64,000 bases of DNA from Otis tarda (taxonomy: Eukaryota > Chordata > Aves > Otidiformes > Otididae): NCBI GenBank assembly GCA_026413225.1, contig CM048554.1, positions 54,891,463 through 54,955,462 of the forward strand, read 5' to 3'. Positions 13,197 through 27,000 of this stretch are shown in pieces. Made by a program: the position numbers and the translations under genes. How positions within the stretch are numbered: position 1 is the stretch's first letter; each line of letters begins with the position of its first letter. The notes under the pieces were generated by a model. That model saw only the letters and a list, made by a program, of their open reading frames with translations. It made no database searches and had not been told where the DNA came from.

Positions 13197-14600
13197 GCTG
13201 TGACATGACTCTTGCGTGTGTTTTCACTCAAGAGAGCCATCAAGCTTGGAGAGCTAGTCAGACTTGAGGAATGTCATCTGAAACCCAAAGTGCTTGCAGG
13301 TTTGTCCATCAGTGGTGGTGTGAGCCAATACTGTTTCTGATGGCAGGTCAATGTGAGAGGGAGAGACCTGTGAGTGCAGTGTGGAGACCAACCCAAATAC
13401 TCTTGGTTTAGATGTGTGGTGATGAGACTGCCCTCCCACATGTTTCCAAAGAGATGAGAGGAGCCAGGAGAGAGTTGAAAGATGGCATAGCTCTGTCTGA
13501 TGCAGCTGGCTGTTCGAAATAAATATGCGAAGAGTGCTTTGGAGGTGGTGAGCTGTGTTAGGGGAGAGTTTGGACTTCATGGAAAACATTAAAAATTCAA
13601 AGCAGAGCTTCTGGCAAGTGGTCACTGTTGAAGCAGAAAAGAGGAATAAGCAGAAGCCTGGCAGAGGAAGCTGGAGGAGCGGGATGAGGAGTGAGAGGTG
13701 GGTTTTGGGAGACATGGCGCAGCTCTGTGGGTACATGATGGCAGATGTCAAGGAGAAAGCACACTCTGGATGAGCCGGGGGTGGACCAGGAGTGACTGAG
13801 GAACAGAGTCCATCTCTGTTCATACCATTAGTCTTTACCATTGTGCTGTGTAGCAGTGACTCCAAGGTGGGCTTTGGTTTGGTGAAGAGCACTATGAGTT
13901 AAGCCTGCCATTTTAAACACAAAATGAGTTGAAATGTGCTGGGAATGGACGTGCGTTAACCCATCAGGAGGACTTGTAGGGATGCAGGGGTGGCTGTATG
14001 CAGAGGCGACCAGGATGTGATACCTCATTGCTCACCAGGAGCACAAGGTTGAAGCAACCCAAGAAAAAGATCATTAGAGCAAGGGACTTTGGAGGCCTGT
14101 GAGGAACACTGGAGTGTCAAAAGTTTGGGAGTTTGCAGGTGGGCTTTGTGATTCTTGTGATGAGTGCAGGGCTCCAACTGTCTGCTCCCTGTCACCACAA
14201 ACAAGCATGCCATAATTTATTCCTGAACTGTTAATGGCGTACTGTGAACACGGAGATGAGATGTGCTGCCCCTTCCACCCTGAAGGAAGTACAGCGAGCA
14301 GTCAGTCCAGGCTGGAATTTTCCAAGGGTGATTCCTGAGGTGTCTGCAGAAAGAATGCCCCTTTCATAACTTTTTGATTCTGAAATTATTTCACATTTGA
14401 ATGGGAAAAAACCTTAAAACAGAAAAGTGAAACTTCCCATCAAATGAAAGTTTGACTTCTGGGTTTGCGGGAGGAAATAATTATTGCTTCTCGGTCTGGA
14501 TGCTCTCTTTGGGGTTTTTAGGGCAGGCCAGCCTAGCTTCTGTCTTCTTTTAGCCCTCCAGATGCTGTGAGCTGGTGGAGCAGCCCACATTGCAGGCAGT

Positions 14601-14630
14601 TGCTGTGCACTGCTGTGCACTTGCTGTGCT
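14601..14630 (+). repeat. Short tandem of TGCTGTGCAC
   Basis: TGCTGTGCAC is repeated twice without a gap, followed by a third imperfect copy (TTGCTGTGCT). It is a simple local expansion. Confidence 0.7.
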
Positions 14631-17600
14631 AAGATTGCTCCCCAGTCCTGATGCAAGGTTTCAGAGCATGAAACTTTAAATGACTTCAGCCAGTGAGTTT
14701 CAACACACTGCAAGTATAAACAATGCAGTTACTACTTTTTTTAAACTTTTTTTTTTAACAATCTGGAAAAAAAACCCTCAAACTTTCATTAGTTTCCTGA
14801 AAATGTTGTGGGTGTTGTTTTTTTTCTTGTTGGCAATTGGGTGACCTATGAAATACCGTAAGCAGCACAAAACGTTTATCCAGTGACAGCCTGAGGTAGC
14901 ACAGGCGGCTCTTAGTGGGTTTATTTTCATTATTACAGCAATTTTAGGGCTGCATGCTGCAATTTTCACTTGCAGTGAGGTATTAAATTGAAATTACCCC
15001 AGATGTAATTGTCATACAAAATAATTCTGGACATGCTGGATTTAAGGCTTTTCCAAGCTGTGGTTTTTATTACCCAAGCAACTGCCAAAAAACCACTTGT
15101 AGTCAACAACTTACACTGAAATCTGCCTTCTGGGGAGCCAGGATGTTTAGCTGCAGTGACACTGGTGGGGGAAGGAAAAAAAAAAAAAAGGGACCAACTG
15201 GAGAAAATTTTGGGAGGGCTCCTGGAGGAAGAGCCCAGGGGTAAAATCCTGGGCAAAGGCAGAGTCAGGGCCACGTACGGACCTCAGAGGAGCCCTGGCA
15301 GATGCAGCAGCTCAGCCTGACCCTTTGTGGGCTGTTTTTTTTGGGGAGGCTATTTCCACCTGCGGTGTAGCGCTGTGCACAGAGGCGAAGCGAGGCTGAG
15401 AGGCTGGTGGGTCCTTGCCTGCTCTGTAGCAGCAGTGCAGGCGTGGGTCCCGTCTTTGGGATGCAACGAGCCTGGTTAGACAGAATTCAGGGCTGAGTCG
15501 CAGAGCCAGTGACCAAGCTCTGGAAGTGCTCGTATATGATATTTCAGTGTTTCCCACATGACACATTGTCTAGTTAGGCTGATGTGGCGCGTACACGTTT
15601 GGGGTTTTAAAATCAAGTTGTCTCACACAAGGAGCCTTCGTCACAGCACTGGCAGGCTCAGCCAGCGTGCAACATCCCCATCACTCCCACTGGTGGCTGG
15701 TAGAGCATGCATCCGCTGCGGCTTTATATATTAGCTCCTTAACTGCTGTAATAATGTAAGTAAAGCATTGATGACTTTGTGTTTTCCATTCTCTTTCATT
15801 CTTTTCCGGAAATAGCTTCCCTTGTTTGCTCCACACAAGACCTCCTGATGCCACTCTGGAAGTGGGTGGAAGGACACGCATGTGGGAACAGTTAGGAGAT
15901 AATGGTGTATAAATATCACAGGGAGAGCACTTGTCGTAGTCTGTCCCTACAGCTCCACAAAGCAAGTGAGAGCCGAGCCTGAGCATGGCAAACCGGGCGT
16001 CGAGCAGCAGCAGCGGCTCCTTTCTCATCATATCGCTTTGGGAAAGCTCAGCTGGAGTTGGTTACTGGATGATGCAAAGGGGCCACAGTGACCCAGTCGA
16101 GCAGCTCAGGGCATGACTCTGTGCTGTTTGGGAATTCAGCAACTCTCTGCTTTTAGCATCCCCGAGACGTAACTTTGATGCATGAGGGTGTTGCCACACA
16201 GGGCAATGACACTGAATTTTCTCCTGCATGCGGAGTGGCCATGCGACTTTAGTGTCCTTTGAGGAGGGACCTAGAATTAGAATTGTTTGAATAATGAATT
16301 TTGGGGTTGGTGACTATGCTGAAGGAACAGAATGGTAATAAGAAATTTGCTTTAGTCAGGTTAAGGCAGGATTTGGGAAAGGTTTTGATGAGAGAAGGCA
16401 GCAACCAATTTAGTGTGAGCTTGCAAATATTTTGTCCCACCCAAGATGTCAGGTTTTTTTTCCTTATATTTGGAATTATTTCACCTGTTGCACACTCTAT
16501 TTTTCCTTTCATTTTGGTCACTTTGCAAATAATCAGAAATGCAATTTCAAAATGGAAAGGTGAAAAAACTTCATTAGAAGGAATACCTCAAGCATTTTGG
16601 CACTTCTGAGGTGCGACATGCTGCGCTGATAGCGCAAACCAGCAACATTTGTCTACTGTTGCTTCTTTCCTCCTTCCCATCTCCACCTTAATTTTTCCAT
16701 CTATTTTTACTTCACTTTGCAAGTACTGTGGGCCAGAGCTTTGGGGGAGCAAACTGATGGTTTGTTGAAAGAGTGGTTGCTTGGTTCTCTTTCCTGCTTC
16801 ATTGGAGGTTGGTAGCTGTAGCACCTGGGCAGTGACAGAAGAGCAGGCAAGTGGTACGTGGATGGGAAGGAGCGTGATGGCTGTGATGGGAGTTCCTCAG
16901 GCTGGGCACAGGGTGCCCTCCTGCCACTGATGTGTCATCTTAAGGCCATCACAGGGGCTGACAGGGACCTGGAAAGAGCAGCGCAGATGTAAGAGGTGTA
17001 TCTGGATTTCCTGAGCTAGGAATATGTTGACATCAGTCTATGAAAGCCACAAATTTCATCAGCTGAAGATCAAAGTAATTACTGGGTCTACAATGTTTCC
17101 TCCTGGGAAGGAGGCAACAGGGGCTGTGGTTGCAGTTGTGAGTTTTCACCTTCTTCAGACTGGCTTGGAAACACTTAAATACCCATCTTCCCTGTAGTCA
17201 GGTTATGCCATTAAGGCAGAATGAATAAGGAAACAATCAATTTAGGAACAGGACTTGGCTTACCTTTCAGGAGGCTGGTGGAAATTTCAGGCTTGGGAGG
17301 CGGGAGTGAGGCAGCTCAGAGCTGGAGCTGCAATGATGCTCTTACCTCTGCTGATGGCACCAACCAGGTGGGTGTGAGAGTGCTCAGGCCCCTTCCTCAA
17401 TCTCAGAAAGAAAAAACCCTCAGCACAATAACCCAGTACTTCTGGAATGACACTGAAAGCCCCATGAAGCTCACAGAACCACCGAGGCAGCATAAGACTT
17501 GCGGCTGACCTTCCACAGGCGCCTCACCTGTGGTGTGAAGGACCTGTTTCTGATCCCACTGTGCTAAGGTCAGCAAGGAGTACCTTTGCTGATGGTGGCG

Positions 17601-17958
17601 TTGCTCTAACTAAAACAAAAAGGGAGGGTCTTTATCTTCCCAGTCCCTATTGGTGGAGGAGGCTGGTGGCACCAGGAGGGTGTGCTACCAATGGTTAGAA
17701 AGCAATGGCTGCAAGCTGGGTGCCTCTTTTCTCATCCCTTCCTATTAATGACAGTTAAGCTCTTTGCTGCTTTAATCCTCAGTGACTTACTTGCCAGCTT
17801 CTGGACTCCTTCAGAAAGGATTCACACAGAAAAACTTTTTGTTTTGCTAGCAGCAGGAGGACCATCTACTGGTGGACGCTGCTGCCATGGTTAATGACAT
17901 GAGCTCCTATTTTGAATTGCAGCCCCTGAACAGCCTTTTACTATTTCTCCCTCTCCAG

Positions 17959-18057
17959 GTGTACGACTCTGCACTATCGCCAGGACCTCCCACCGACCAG
18001 CGTCATCATCACCTTCCACAATGAAGCCAGGTCAACCCTCCTAAGGACGATTCGGAG
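17959..18057 (+). CDS. GALNT14: GALNT14 exon a (start of GT-A catalytic fold)
   Basis: The acceptor is ctctccag before 17959 and the donor is gtaaga at 18058. The first base completes a split codon, probably Arg. The exon then reads [12 protein letters not shown], followed by [20 protein letters not shown], and leaves AG for a split Ser. The [12 protein letters not shown] block is the near-invariant first beta-strand and helix of the GALNT catalytic domain. The residues before it (CTTLHYRQ) lie in a variable segment of the family. The split first codon shows that another coding exon must precede it. Confidence 0.95.
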
Positions 18058-21000
18058 GTAAGAGCTTCCAGTCTGCTCTTAAAAAAGGGTGAATGGGCTA
18101 CAGATTTTCGTGAGTAAAGGCAGAGTCTGTTTGCACTTACCACAGCAATGGGATCAGACATACCAGCTCTGGTCTCAGATGATTACTGGGGGAAATTAGC
18201 GTGAAAGCTAGTCTCTGAGAAGTAGGTTTTACAATGAGATGCTCAGGAAACTAAGTAGCTGTGCTATCTTTGCAGTGTCTAGTACAGGGCACTCTTGAGA
18301 GAGCAGCAGAAGATTAGACAGAGTCTGGGATAAGAGCTTTTATATCCAGCTGGGTATCAGTGCTCAGCTGTATTTTGTCCTAGTCTTCTAGGGACAGCTA
18401 TTATTCTGCAGATGTCTGCTCCTGTACTGCTGTTTGAGCTTCTCCAGTGACCCATCGAGTGCCAGAAAGGCTTGCTAATTGAGAAGCCTTAATGGTGCAC
18501 ATGCAGACTAGATTTTCAAGGATGGTTTCTGTACTGCTTTGGATACACGGTGGAGCATTCTGGGCCTGTGGCCATTCCTTCATTTGTCGGTTTGGTCTTG
18601 GCTGTGTTTTGCTTTAGTGGATAGGCTAAAGGCTTTGTTACAACCACAGGATTTTGAAATTAGTGTTTAACCCAAATGCATGCCTTGAATCTGCATATTC
18701 TATTGTAGGAAGATTTAGTGACCTTTGAGGGGTGTGTCTCCAGATCTCAGCTTGTGGGTTCCTCTGTAGTGAGCTTGGGTGTGCTCTGCTCTGTGCCGGT
18801 AGTAAGTGTTTTGCAGGGGTGTTTTGTTTCATGCCTGGACAGTGAAGGTTTGTGTCCTGCTGCAAGCCTTGTCAGTTAAACCCTAGCATCCCCAGGGATC
18901 ACTTGCCGTCGTTGGTACTGGTCAGGCTGGGGTTGCTGGCTGAGGGGAGACTTCAGCTGTGCCTTCACCGTCATGTCCTCGCTGAGCTCTTCTCTGAAAA
19001 CAGCATCCTTCCTCAGGTGAATGCACTCAGTGCCACAAGTGAGTTTGACAGTCCTGAAATTGAATTCCTGCTTTGCTTTATGGTCTTGTGACCAATCCCA
19101 TCTCCTTCACTTCACACTTAGTAATCTATCACTGCTTTCTCTCTCTCGGGTGTGTGGATTTCAGGTGTGCATAGCACTGACACTTGATGCTGTGTACCAC
19201 CTCCTCAATCCTGGACCATGTCTTTTATTTTTACAGTACCTTGCATAGGTCTACCACTCTCCAGAACCCATTGTAACAGAGATAGCAAGGCAAAGCCAAG
19301 TGCAGTCCTCTAGCCCTTGAGGTATAGGATGCTTTCAACATGGTGATGGACTTTAATCTATTTCTCCCCCTAACTCAACCCTTTACTGTCCTAGTGGGTA
19401 CGATCATGAGTGATGTTGTGACATGAGATATGTAAGACCCATTATACAGCTCTTATGCCTGGATCCTCTATGACTGGATTCATTAGAGAACTGTTCATTG
19501 CAATGATGGTAGGGTTAGAATGACAGGTAGTTTGAATTTTTCCTTCTTCCTCTAGGATATTGTCCTCTGAAATGCCTGATTTCCAGCTATAAAAAGACTT
19601 TCTTCCTTGTTCCTTTTCTTTTCTTTGCTTGACTTGATTAGTTGGCTTTACAGCCTTCCCTACCTGGTTGCACATGATTTCTGCCACAGCTTTGCCCCTG
19701 TGCACTGCTTCTCCCGCTCACGTAGTCTGGCGGTTCCAGTGTTCCTGTTTTGCCTATAGGGAGGTTTTCCCCAGCTCTGGGACCCCTTTTGAGCCCTCCT
19801 TCCTGTAAGCTGATCTCCAAACAGTGCCAGAACCCTGTGGAGCATCTCACCAAGCTGCACCACAGAGGCAAGCCCAGGCAGTGAGGAACCAAGATGCCAG
19901 CCTTGCGATCTACCTCTCCCTGGGCTGAGATCCTGAGCTCTCCTGAGACGACCCTCCTTCTTCTGGTCCCCATGGTTTGGAGGTGGCATCTTGGCATCAG
20001 GGTTCACCGTTTTCCTCCTGGATGCAGTACTGAGAGGCTTGCTTTGATCCAACTGGCCCTAGGGGTACCAGTCCTTGGCTGGCAAGTCGTGCTGGTGATA
20101 TGGCTCCTGCTCTGCTCCTCTCTGGCCATGATTGTGCACATATTTGCACCTCCCTGCCTATTTTCAGACTCAGCTGAGAGCTCATCTGCCTCTTCAGCCT
20201 CTGTAGGTTAATTTGCTGTGTCTTCTGACTGCTCTGGCTTTTTTCCCCCTTGCTCAGCAAATGCTGAGTTTAATTAGATCTTCTAGATAACTCCATCCCA
20301 TGGTGGCTGTAACAACATGGATCATTTTCCAAAAAAAGTCTGTCCTCCTGACACTGCTTTGTGCCTTTTGGAGCAATCTGTGGCCAAGTGTCTCCAAGCA
20401 CTTTGAGCATAGCAGTGAGTAAAATGGGTGCCTCTTCTACGCTCTTCTCCCCAGTATATCTCCCTGGTGCACTCTTAGTATAACCCTGGTGACAGATGGA
20501 CAGACTGAGGAACAGAGAGGTAATTTGTCTGTGGCTGGTGGAACATTCTGGGTTGCAAATCTCATTTCCTGAGTTCCAGCAAGATGGGTTTTCCAGTCTC
20601 GTTGCAAAATGAATGTTCTCCTTTAACTGACATGGCAGGAGCGGGAAGCAGGGCAAAGGGACGTTGCTTGGCTTGTCCAAAGCCATGAATGACAGAGCAC
20701 TGTCCTCCCAAAGGGATCACTTCTTACAGGACCCCATGTAAACACAGTGGAGTGGCAGAGGGAAATGCTGCTGAAGGCATCCCCTAGCAGTGGAGGAAAT
20801 CAGCTTTCATAGAAAGGACCATGTGCATGACGAGCAGGAGGGATTTTGCTATTCCTGCGCTTCTCCTAGGTGCCTGAGAGCTTTAATGCTCACCAAGTGC
20901 TGCGGCTGAGCTGTATTGCAGGCTCAGTGGGTTGCCTTCAACTCTCAGTAAGAATGTGAGCGCTCTGACCCGTGAGGCAGAGGCACCAACACACGGCCCC

Positions 21001-24000
21001 CACAGCACCCCTTATGCAAGTCATGTGAGTGTTTGTGACAGTTTGTTTATGAACAATTTGCGTCATCAGGGCTATTGAGAAAAGCTAATGGACTGCATTG
21101 AATAATGAATTAATTTAAAAACTTCATGATCTTTTCTCTGACCGTTTGCCAGCTAGAAGAAAAGAAAAGGGGGAAAAAAAGAAAAGTTAAATTAATCGAA
21201 TGCCCAAATCTCTGCAAATGATGTAGTCGGTGTTTGTAAATGTGTATGTAACTATGCTTGTTAATATGTAAAGTGTCCAGGTAGTATGGGCTGGGTGTAA
21301 TGAGAAAGAGAAATAGAAAAGGGGAGAAGAGGCCAGAAAGGAGGAGATGGTGAACAGCAAAGTAGCTCTTGAGTTTGTCGTTTGTTTTTGTTTTGTTTTT
21401 TTTTTTACTGTGCAGACAGTGAAGAAACTGCCATTGGGTGGTTGTTACAGCCACTCACTTTTCAAATCACCTTGGGCAAGCTTCTTATCTCCATGTGGTT
21501 CAGTTTCATGTATTTCAAACTCCAAGTGCATTAAAGGTGTTGAGAGTCTCCAACAGTATGGGGATGGGACCGTGTGAGTAAACCCAAGGAGGGAAGGCAA
21601 GAACGAGGGAGAGAATAAGCAAAACAGAGACATTAAAAAAAAAAAATATAATTTCTTCTTTCCTCTCTTTCTATCCTGTGCTAGCCTGGACATTTAGGAA
21701 GGGAATCCAGCTCATTGCCCAGCTCTAGCTGCCCACCTTCTCCCGAGGGAGAGCTTAAGGATGTCCCCAAGGCCATAGCAGTCACTAGGAGGAGAAGGAG
21801 CAGCATGGCCAGGAAAGATGCGCTCCTTATCACCTGGGACTGGACTGGGTGTTGGGGCTCTTGACATTGATGGGTAATAGTGCCTCCTCGTCATGTAATC
21901 CTATATGGTTAGGGGGATCTACTCCATGCCTTGCTTGTAAGAACATCATCCCTCCTCTGCAGGCATTGGTATGCTCACATGCCAAGATGTGCCACCACTG
22001 GGTGGGAAGCTGTGCTTTCAGGGCTTGATGCGGTGTGACGTTCCCTGCTGAGGTCTGCAGGGAGCAAGGCTTGGTGCATGCCCCGTCCCCAGGAGCATCC
22101 CTGGGAGCAGCGGGGAGAAAAACAGCGCCTGCCCTTAGAGGCAGGGCTGGAGGAGGCAGAACTGCAGTCAGCCTGGGGTGATGCTCTGCTCCTGGACCAT
22201 CAGAGACCATCATGCTGTGACTTTCTTCAGTGAGGCAATTTTGGGAGCTTTATGGCTGGTCAGCGCTGATGCAGGCTGGGCAGGAGAGAAGCAGAGGAGG
22301 CTGTTGTGCCGGCAGCCTGTGGGACAGAGGGTGAGACAGTCCCGCTTAATCTGCTGAGTGGTCTTTATTTATTTATTCTTCAAACTTGCAGCTAGGGAGC
22401 TCAGAACAGGAATAAGGAGACTTAATTATTTACCTCTCGCTGACAAACCAGAATACATCCTTTGGCAAAAGTCCTGATGCGAGTGCTGTGAATATAACAT
22501 CAAATATTTAAGTCATTAATTATCGAGGAGAATATCATGCCTTTCATTTTCTAGTGCTCGTAAGTAAGAAACGTGACATTTTGGACAGCCAGCACTTTGC
22601 ACCTTCCCATCATGCTGCTACCTTGTCTGCATCCAGACGCATCTGAGGCAGGGGAATGACGAAGCCTTGCACCTCCTTCCTTAGGCGGCGGCGGCACCAT
22701 ATAGAGTCTGTGCCATAACTGAAATGAGCCTGATTAAAGAAGCAAAACCAAGCCAGGTGTTGCGCAGAAACTGTATAATTAGCACTTTGTGCTGACTGGT
22801 TTTTTTATTCCTTTTTTTTTTCTTCTTTTTGCTTAAACCCTGGACTTTTTTTTTCTTAATTTGCTAATCATCTCTCGCGGTGAGTAAGTACACAGCCCTC
22901 CATGCGCTTTTTACCTTTTGATGTTAACATAAGAGAACTCTTGAATTTCAGAGAGCTTGGTGGGTATTTGAAAGAATAAAATGTGAAAGCCGCAGTGTAA
23001 TCAAAGCTCATTATGGTTATTCTTGGTGTGATGTCTCTCTTCCTACATAATTAGCCATTTTGGGTTGTTGAAGCAGTTCATTTTGGCGGGCATTTTCTCT
23101 CCGCACTCTCAGCCTGATTTCGATAATTGTGACCCTTGGCCCTTTCAGCACTTTATTGTATTCCCAAAGTTGTTGGTTTTTTTCCTTAACAAATCCCAGT
23201 ATGTTGCCATGGAGAGAATTAATGGGTTCATGAGTTCCCGATGATCGATGTCCACAGTCACCTCACTAAAGCAACTAGTATTCTGGGTGATGACAAAAAA
23301 CCCCCTGACCTTTGTTCAGAAGGTCTGAATTCCTCCCTGCAAACATTTTCCGTGTCTTACATGTCAGAGTGACTTTTTCACTGGCATTTGTTTGGGAGGA
23401 AATTGTTGGATCCAATGCTTACCTCTGGGTAGGTGGAGAAGAATCCCAACAAATTGTTGAGGACAGAAGGTGGCCCTCATGATTTAAGGTGAAATTCTCC
23501 ATGGTTACATCTGCATAACATCTGCTAAATTCATTGAAACAAAGAAAATTTCAGCATTAACTTTTCAAGATAATTTAGCAGTGAATCTGGTCTTATGGGG
23601 TTAAATAAGCGTAAGCACTTTCTGGACTAGAGGCGTGAGTTTTGATTTCGATGGTAACAGGTCTTTTGGTGATTTAAGGGAGAAAGTGTTGTGATCTCTG
23701 GCTCAACAGAACTTAAAAGCTGTTTTGATTTGTTCCAATATGCCTATCACTGCAGTATATCTACCTGTGTTTGATTTCAGGGAAAAAAAAAATCTATAAA
23801 TAACAGAGAGACTTCAAAGCACTATAATATTAATTGTCTTCTGATTTAACCTGTATAAAAGGAAAAAAAGCCATGCACACACAAAGAAGGAAAAGAAAGT
23901 ATATAAAAAAAACAAAGCTGAGCAAAGGCACAAGTAATAGAAAAGCTGGCTTTGAATTTTTATAAGTGCTTTTATAGTCTGTTTGAAAAAAAAAATCCCT

Positions 24001-27000
24001 ATAAAGTCAAAAACATGCAGGATTTGGTGCCTCTGTTTCCCATCCTCCCCGAGGAGGCCGTGAGAGGGGAGATTATAGGCTCCTGTGTTCCCAGCGGCAT
24101 GGGTGCATTATTGTGTGGTTAATGGAGCGCAGGTAGAAAATGTGTTGGAGATATGAATTCCGCTTTGCTGAAAAGCTGGCACGCTTGCTCTCGGCTGCAT
24201 TGGGAAGCAAGCTGCAGTCATGGCGTTGCGGCCTTTGGTGTGGATCTCTTTGTGCCTGCATCAAGTGGCCCTTAGCTTAGCAGCAATTTGGGGGCTTGCA
24301 GGTGTCTGTGCACAAGGGCAGTAACAAGCTCAAAGCCTGTTGAAACCAGTGGCCATCAGGTCCCTTAGAGCTGTGGTAGACTCAGCCTTTGGACCACCCT
24401 TAGCAGAGCTTTGTTCACTCAGGATTTGGGAAAGTGTTGCATGGTGAGTGAGTCCCACAAAGGAAGTGATGGGAGAGGGTTGTGATGGTGCAGGGTGAGG
24501 CTGCTTTTGGTGTCGGGGGATACTGCGTCACCCATGGTGGTGTCTGTCATTAGACCCATGGAAGGATGATGGTTGTTGTAGGTTCATGGAGCTGGGGCAA
24601 GCCTTGGAGAGGTCCCTCCCTCGTCAGCCCTCACACTGACTTTTTCCCCCTTGCTCTGGTCAACCTTCTGCATCCCACAAGTGGCCATCATTGGCACTCA
24701 GGAGACATCTTCCCTGATTTAGGGAGGGGCAAGCAGAGGCACAGCACTGGCAGCAAACACCTTGCCCTGGGAAGAGCCTGGGAAGAGCCTGAAGCTGAGC
24801 CAAGACTGGGCTGCGCATCTTCCCAGCCCAGCACCTTGAAAACGGCCCATGCTGGATTTTATTCCATAAGAGGTGCCCTGGGGGGAATTCCTCTAAGTCA
24901 CTGAGTACTACTGTGAGCCCAGGTCTGAGTTTACAGCTCAGTGGAGTAGTTTTGGCTGAGTTATTCTTGCTGGTACCAGCAAAAGCAGAATCAGCCCCTT
25001 TGTGACTGCCTTCTTGTAGAGTTAAGCCCTGCATTGCACTTCTGGCAGGCGAATCTGTAGGGGAGACCGGGCAGAGGCAGGCTTTGAATATTCAAGTTGC
25101 CTGCTGCCTCCTCCTCTCCTGCTCTCGGTGGGTTATTTATTTATTTTGTTGGCTTTTTTACAAGTCTGTTTCTCTCCTGCAGGTTTCACCAAGTTAGGTT
25201 TCCAGGCAATCAGCGCTTGTTAAATATTCCACTGAGCATGATATTGCTCTCCTGTCTCCCTGTACTGATGCTCAGCTGCGGTAATTTGCTGAACTCAGCT
25301 CTTGTATATGGGGATTTTTTAAAAATAACAAACCTATTAATAATAATAATTAAAAAACACTTGACAGGTGGGAACAGCGCATCTAAATTGCTCTGTGTGC
25401 CCCAGCTGGAGGAGGGGTGTTCAGGCACTTTTTCTAATACTTTGCGCAGGCTGCGGGTGCTGGTGAGATGGTGTTGTCTAAGCCTGCGTGGTGCAAGCTG
25501 TAGTGATGCTGGGGTTGCCACAGCAGCTCCTGGCTGTAGGGCTCCCACAGAGACTGTTGCTTAGGGGACAGAGGCTTTCTCTTCCTCTCCACTCCAGCCT
25601 TAATGTGCAAGGCATCTGAAGCAGGGGGAGGAAAACATGGCTTTTGCCAAGATCCTGAAACTGGAGGAGGCAGGGGTTTCTAGGGGAAGTAATTCTTGGA
25701 AGTGATTTTTGAGGAGCTCCACAAAGGAGGTGCCAGCCTTATCTCTGGTCTGAGATAAACCGCACCTTTTTTTCAGGATTTCTGCTGTCGAAAAGAGAAA
25801 AAACAAAACATGGAGGGAGGGTCCATTTCAAGCATCTGCCTTGGGATGTCCTGTTGTTCTTCCAAAAAAATCCAGCTCAACTCTTTCTCTCTGGAGGGTT
25901 GTAATTCTGGCACTTGGTGGTGTGAGGGTACACCAGCGCAGGCAGCAGGGACCTGGCAATAGGCATAGATAATCCAAGCCCTCCTGGATGGAGTGTGCTT
26001 ACAGTTTCTCATCAAGTTTTCATCAGAGAAATGCAGCCCTTTGGCTGAATGCCCTCAGATATCTGGGGGCGATGCCATGAGATCCTTCCAGGTTCCTCCC
26101 AGCTAGGCTACTGGCTCCAGAGCACCGAGGTCCCTCGGGGATCCTGCCCTTCAGAGCCTTTTTGACTGGGGTGTGTGCCAGGGGTGTGGTTTTCCAGACT
26201 TCCAGGCTTTTTGCCAGAGCTTTGGGAGCTTGAGAGACCGGGGAAACCTGTCAATCCAGAGGTGTCAGGGGCTCCAAGACTGTTAGCCCGCAGGGTGTCT
26301 GCCCTCTTATGCCAGTGGGAGGTTTGAAGGCTTTTTCTAACCCAGACCAGAAGGCAGACCCAGGTGTGAAATTTGAGGGGATTTTAAATCCTATGTGAAA
26401 TGGGAATCACGCTCAGGATGAAAGCAAAGAAGTTTAAATGCTGGAAAAGCCCGTATAACACAACTGGCATTATCAAAGCCTGAGTCAAGCACTTAGGAGA
26501 TTTTTTGGGATGCTCTGGGGTTTCTGCTTCAAGAAGTCAGCCTTGACCCTCTGCTGGGCCAGGACTTTAAGCACGTGTAATTCTGCCGACCTCCGCACCA
26601 GGTGTGGAAGAGGAAGAACAGGTCTAGACTTTTTAATAATAATAATATTTAAAAAACCCTTGGCAGCATAATGAAGGGAAGATCGTAGCTTTCAGCCATG
26701 TTTCACAGTGTCTGTCCACCTGGAGGGAGCTGTGAACCACATCCTCCAGCCTCTGTCTTTCATTAAATAGGCAGGCTGCAACCCTGCTCTTGTCCTCTCG
26801 GCAGTCTCTGAAACACAATCAGCTGGCGGATAAAAACACGAGTTGTCCTGCCACGGCTGTGAGCTCTGTAAAGATGGGTTTGAGCTGGGTAATTTTCTCT
26901 GTGTTTGCCCTGCTGTCAGTGAGCACTGTATCATTAGCCCCGGGAGAGGTGGCAGGGTCACGGCAGCTTTGCTGTGAGCCCTGTTAGGAAACGCGGTGCT

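Larger units (their letters stand above)
660..17958 (+). other. GALNT14: Upstream GALNT14 intron, no exon recognised
   Basis: The stretch is non-coding intron between an upstream exon outside the window and exon a, because exon a begins mid-codon. I looked for the preceding exon, which should end in a conserved IPDTRH-type motif, and found none. Contents seen: a CR1 3' end near 3804-3960, a perfect hairpin at 13170-13196, a 10-bp triplication at 14601-14630, and T-rich runs around 9930-9985, 5065-5080 and 15177-15190. Everything else looks like unique intronic sequence with chance reading frames. Confidence 0.75.

Noticed and set aside
13254..13892. 212-codon open frame on the minus strand
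   Set aside because: No family resemblance, no splice or promoter context, and the composition (Ser/His/Leu/Pro) is what random frames in this base composition give.
1..17958. Search for the GALNT14 exon preceding 17959
   Set aside because: No segment coding for the conserved pre-catalytic ending (NQ followed by IPDTRH) with a fitting donor phase was seen. The AACCAGAG string near 10999 translates in frame to LNQRFISLDHH and does not match.
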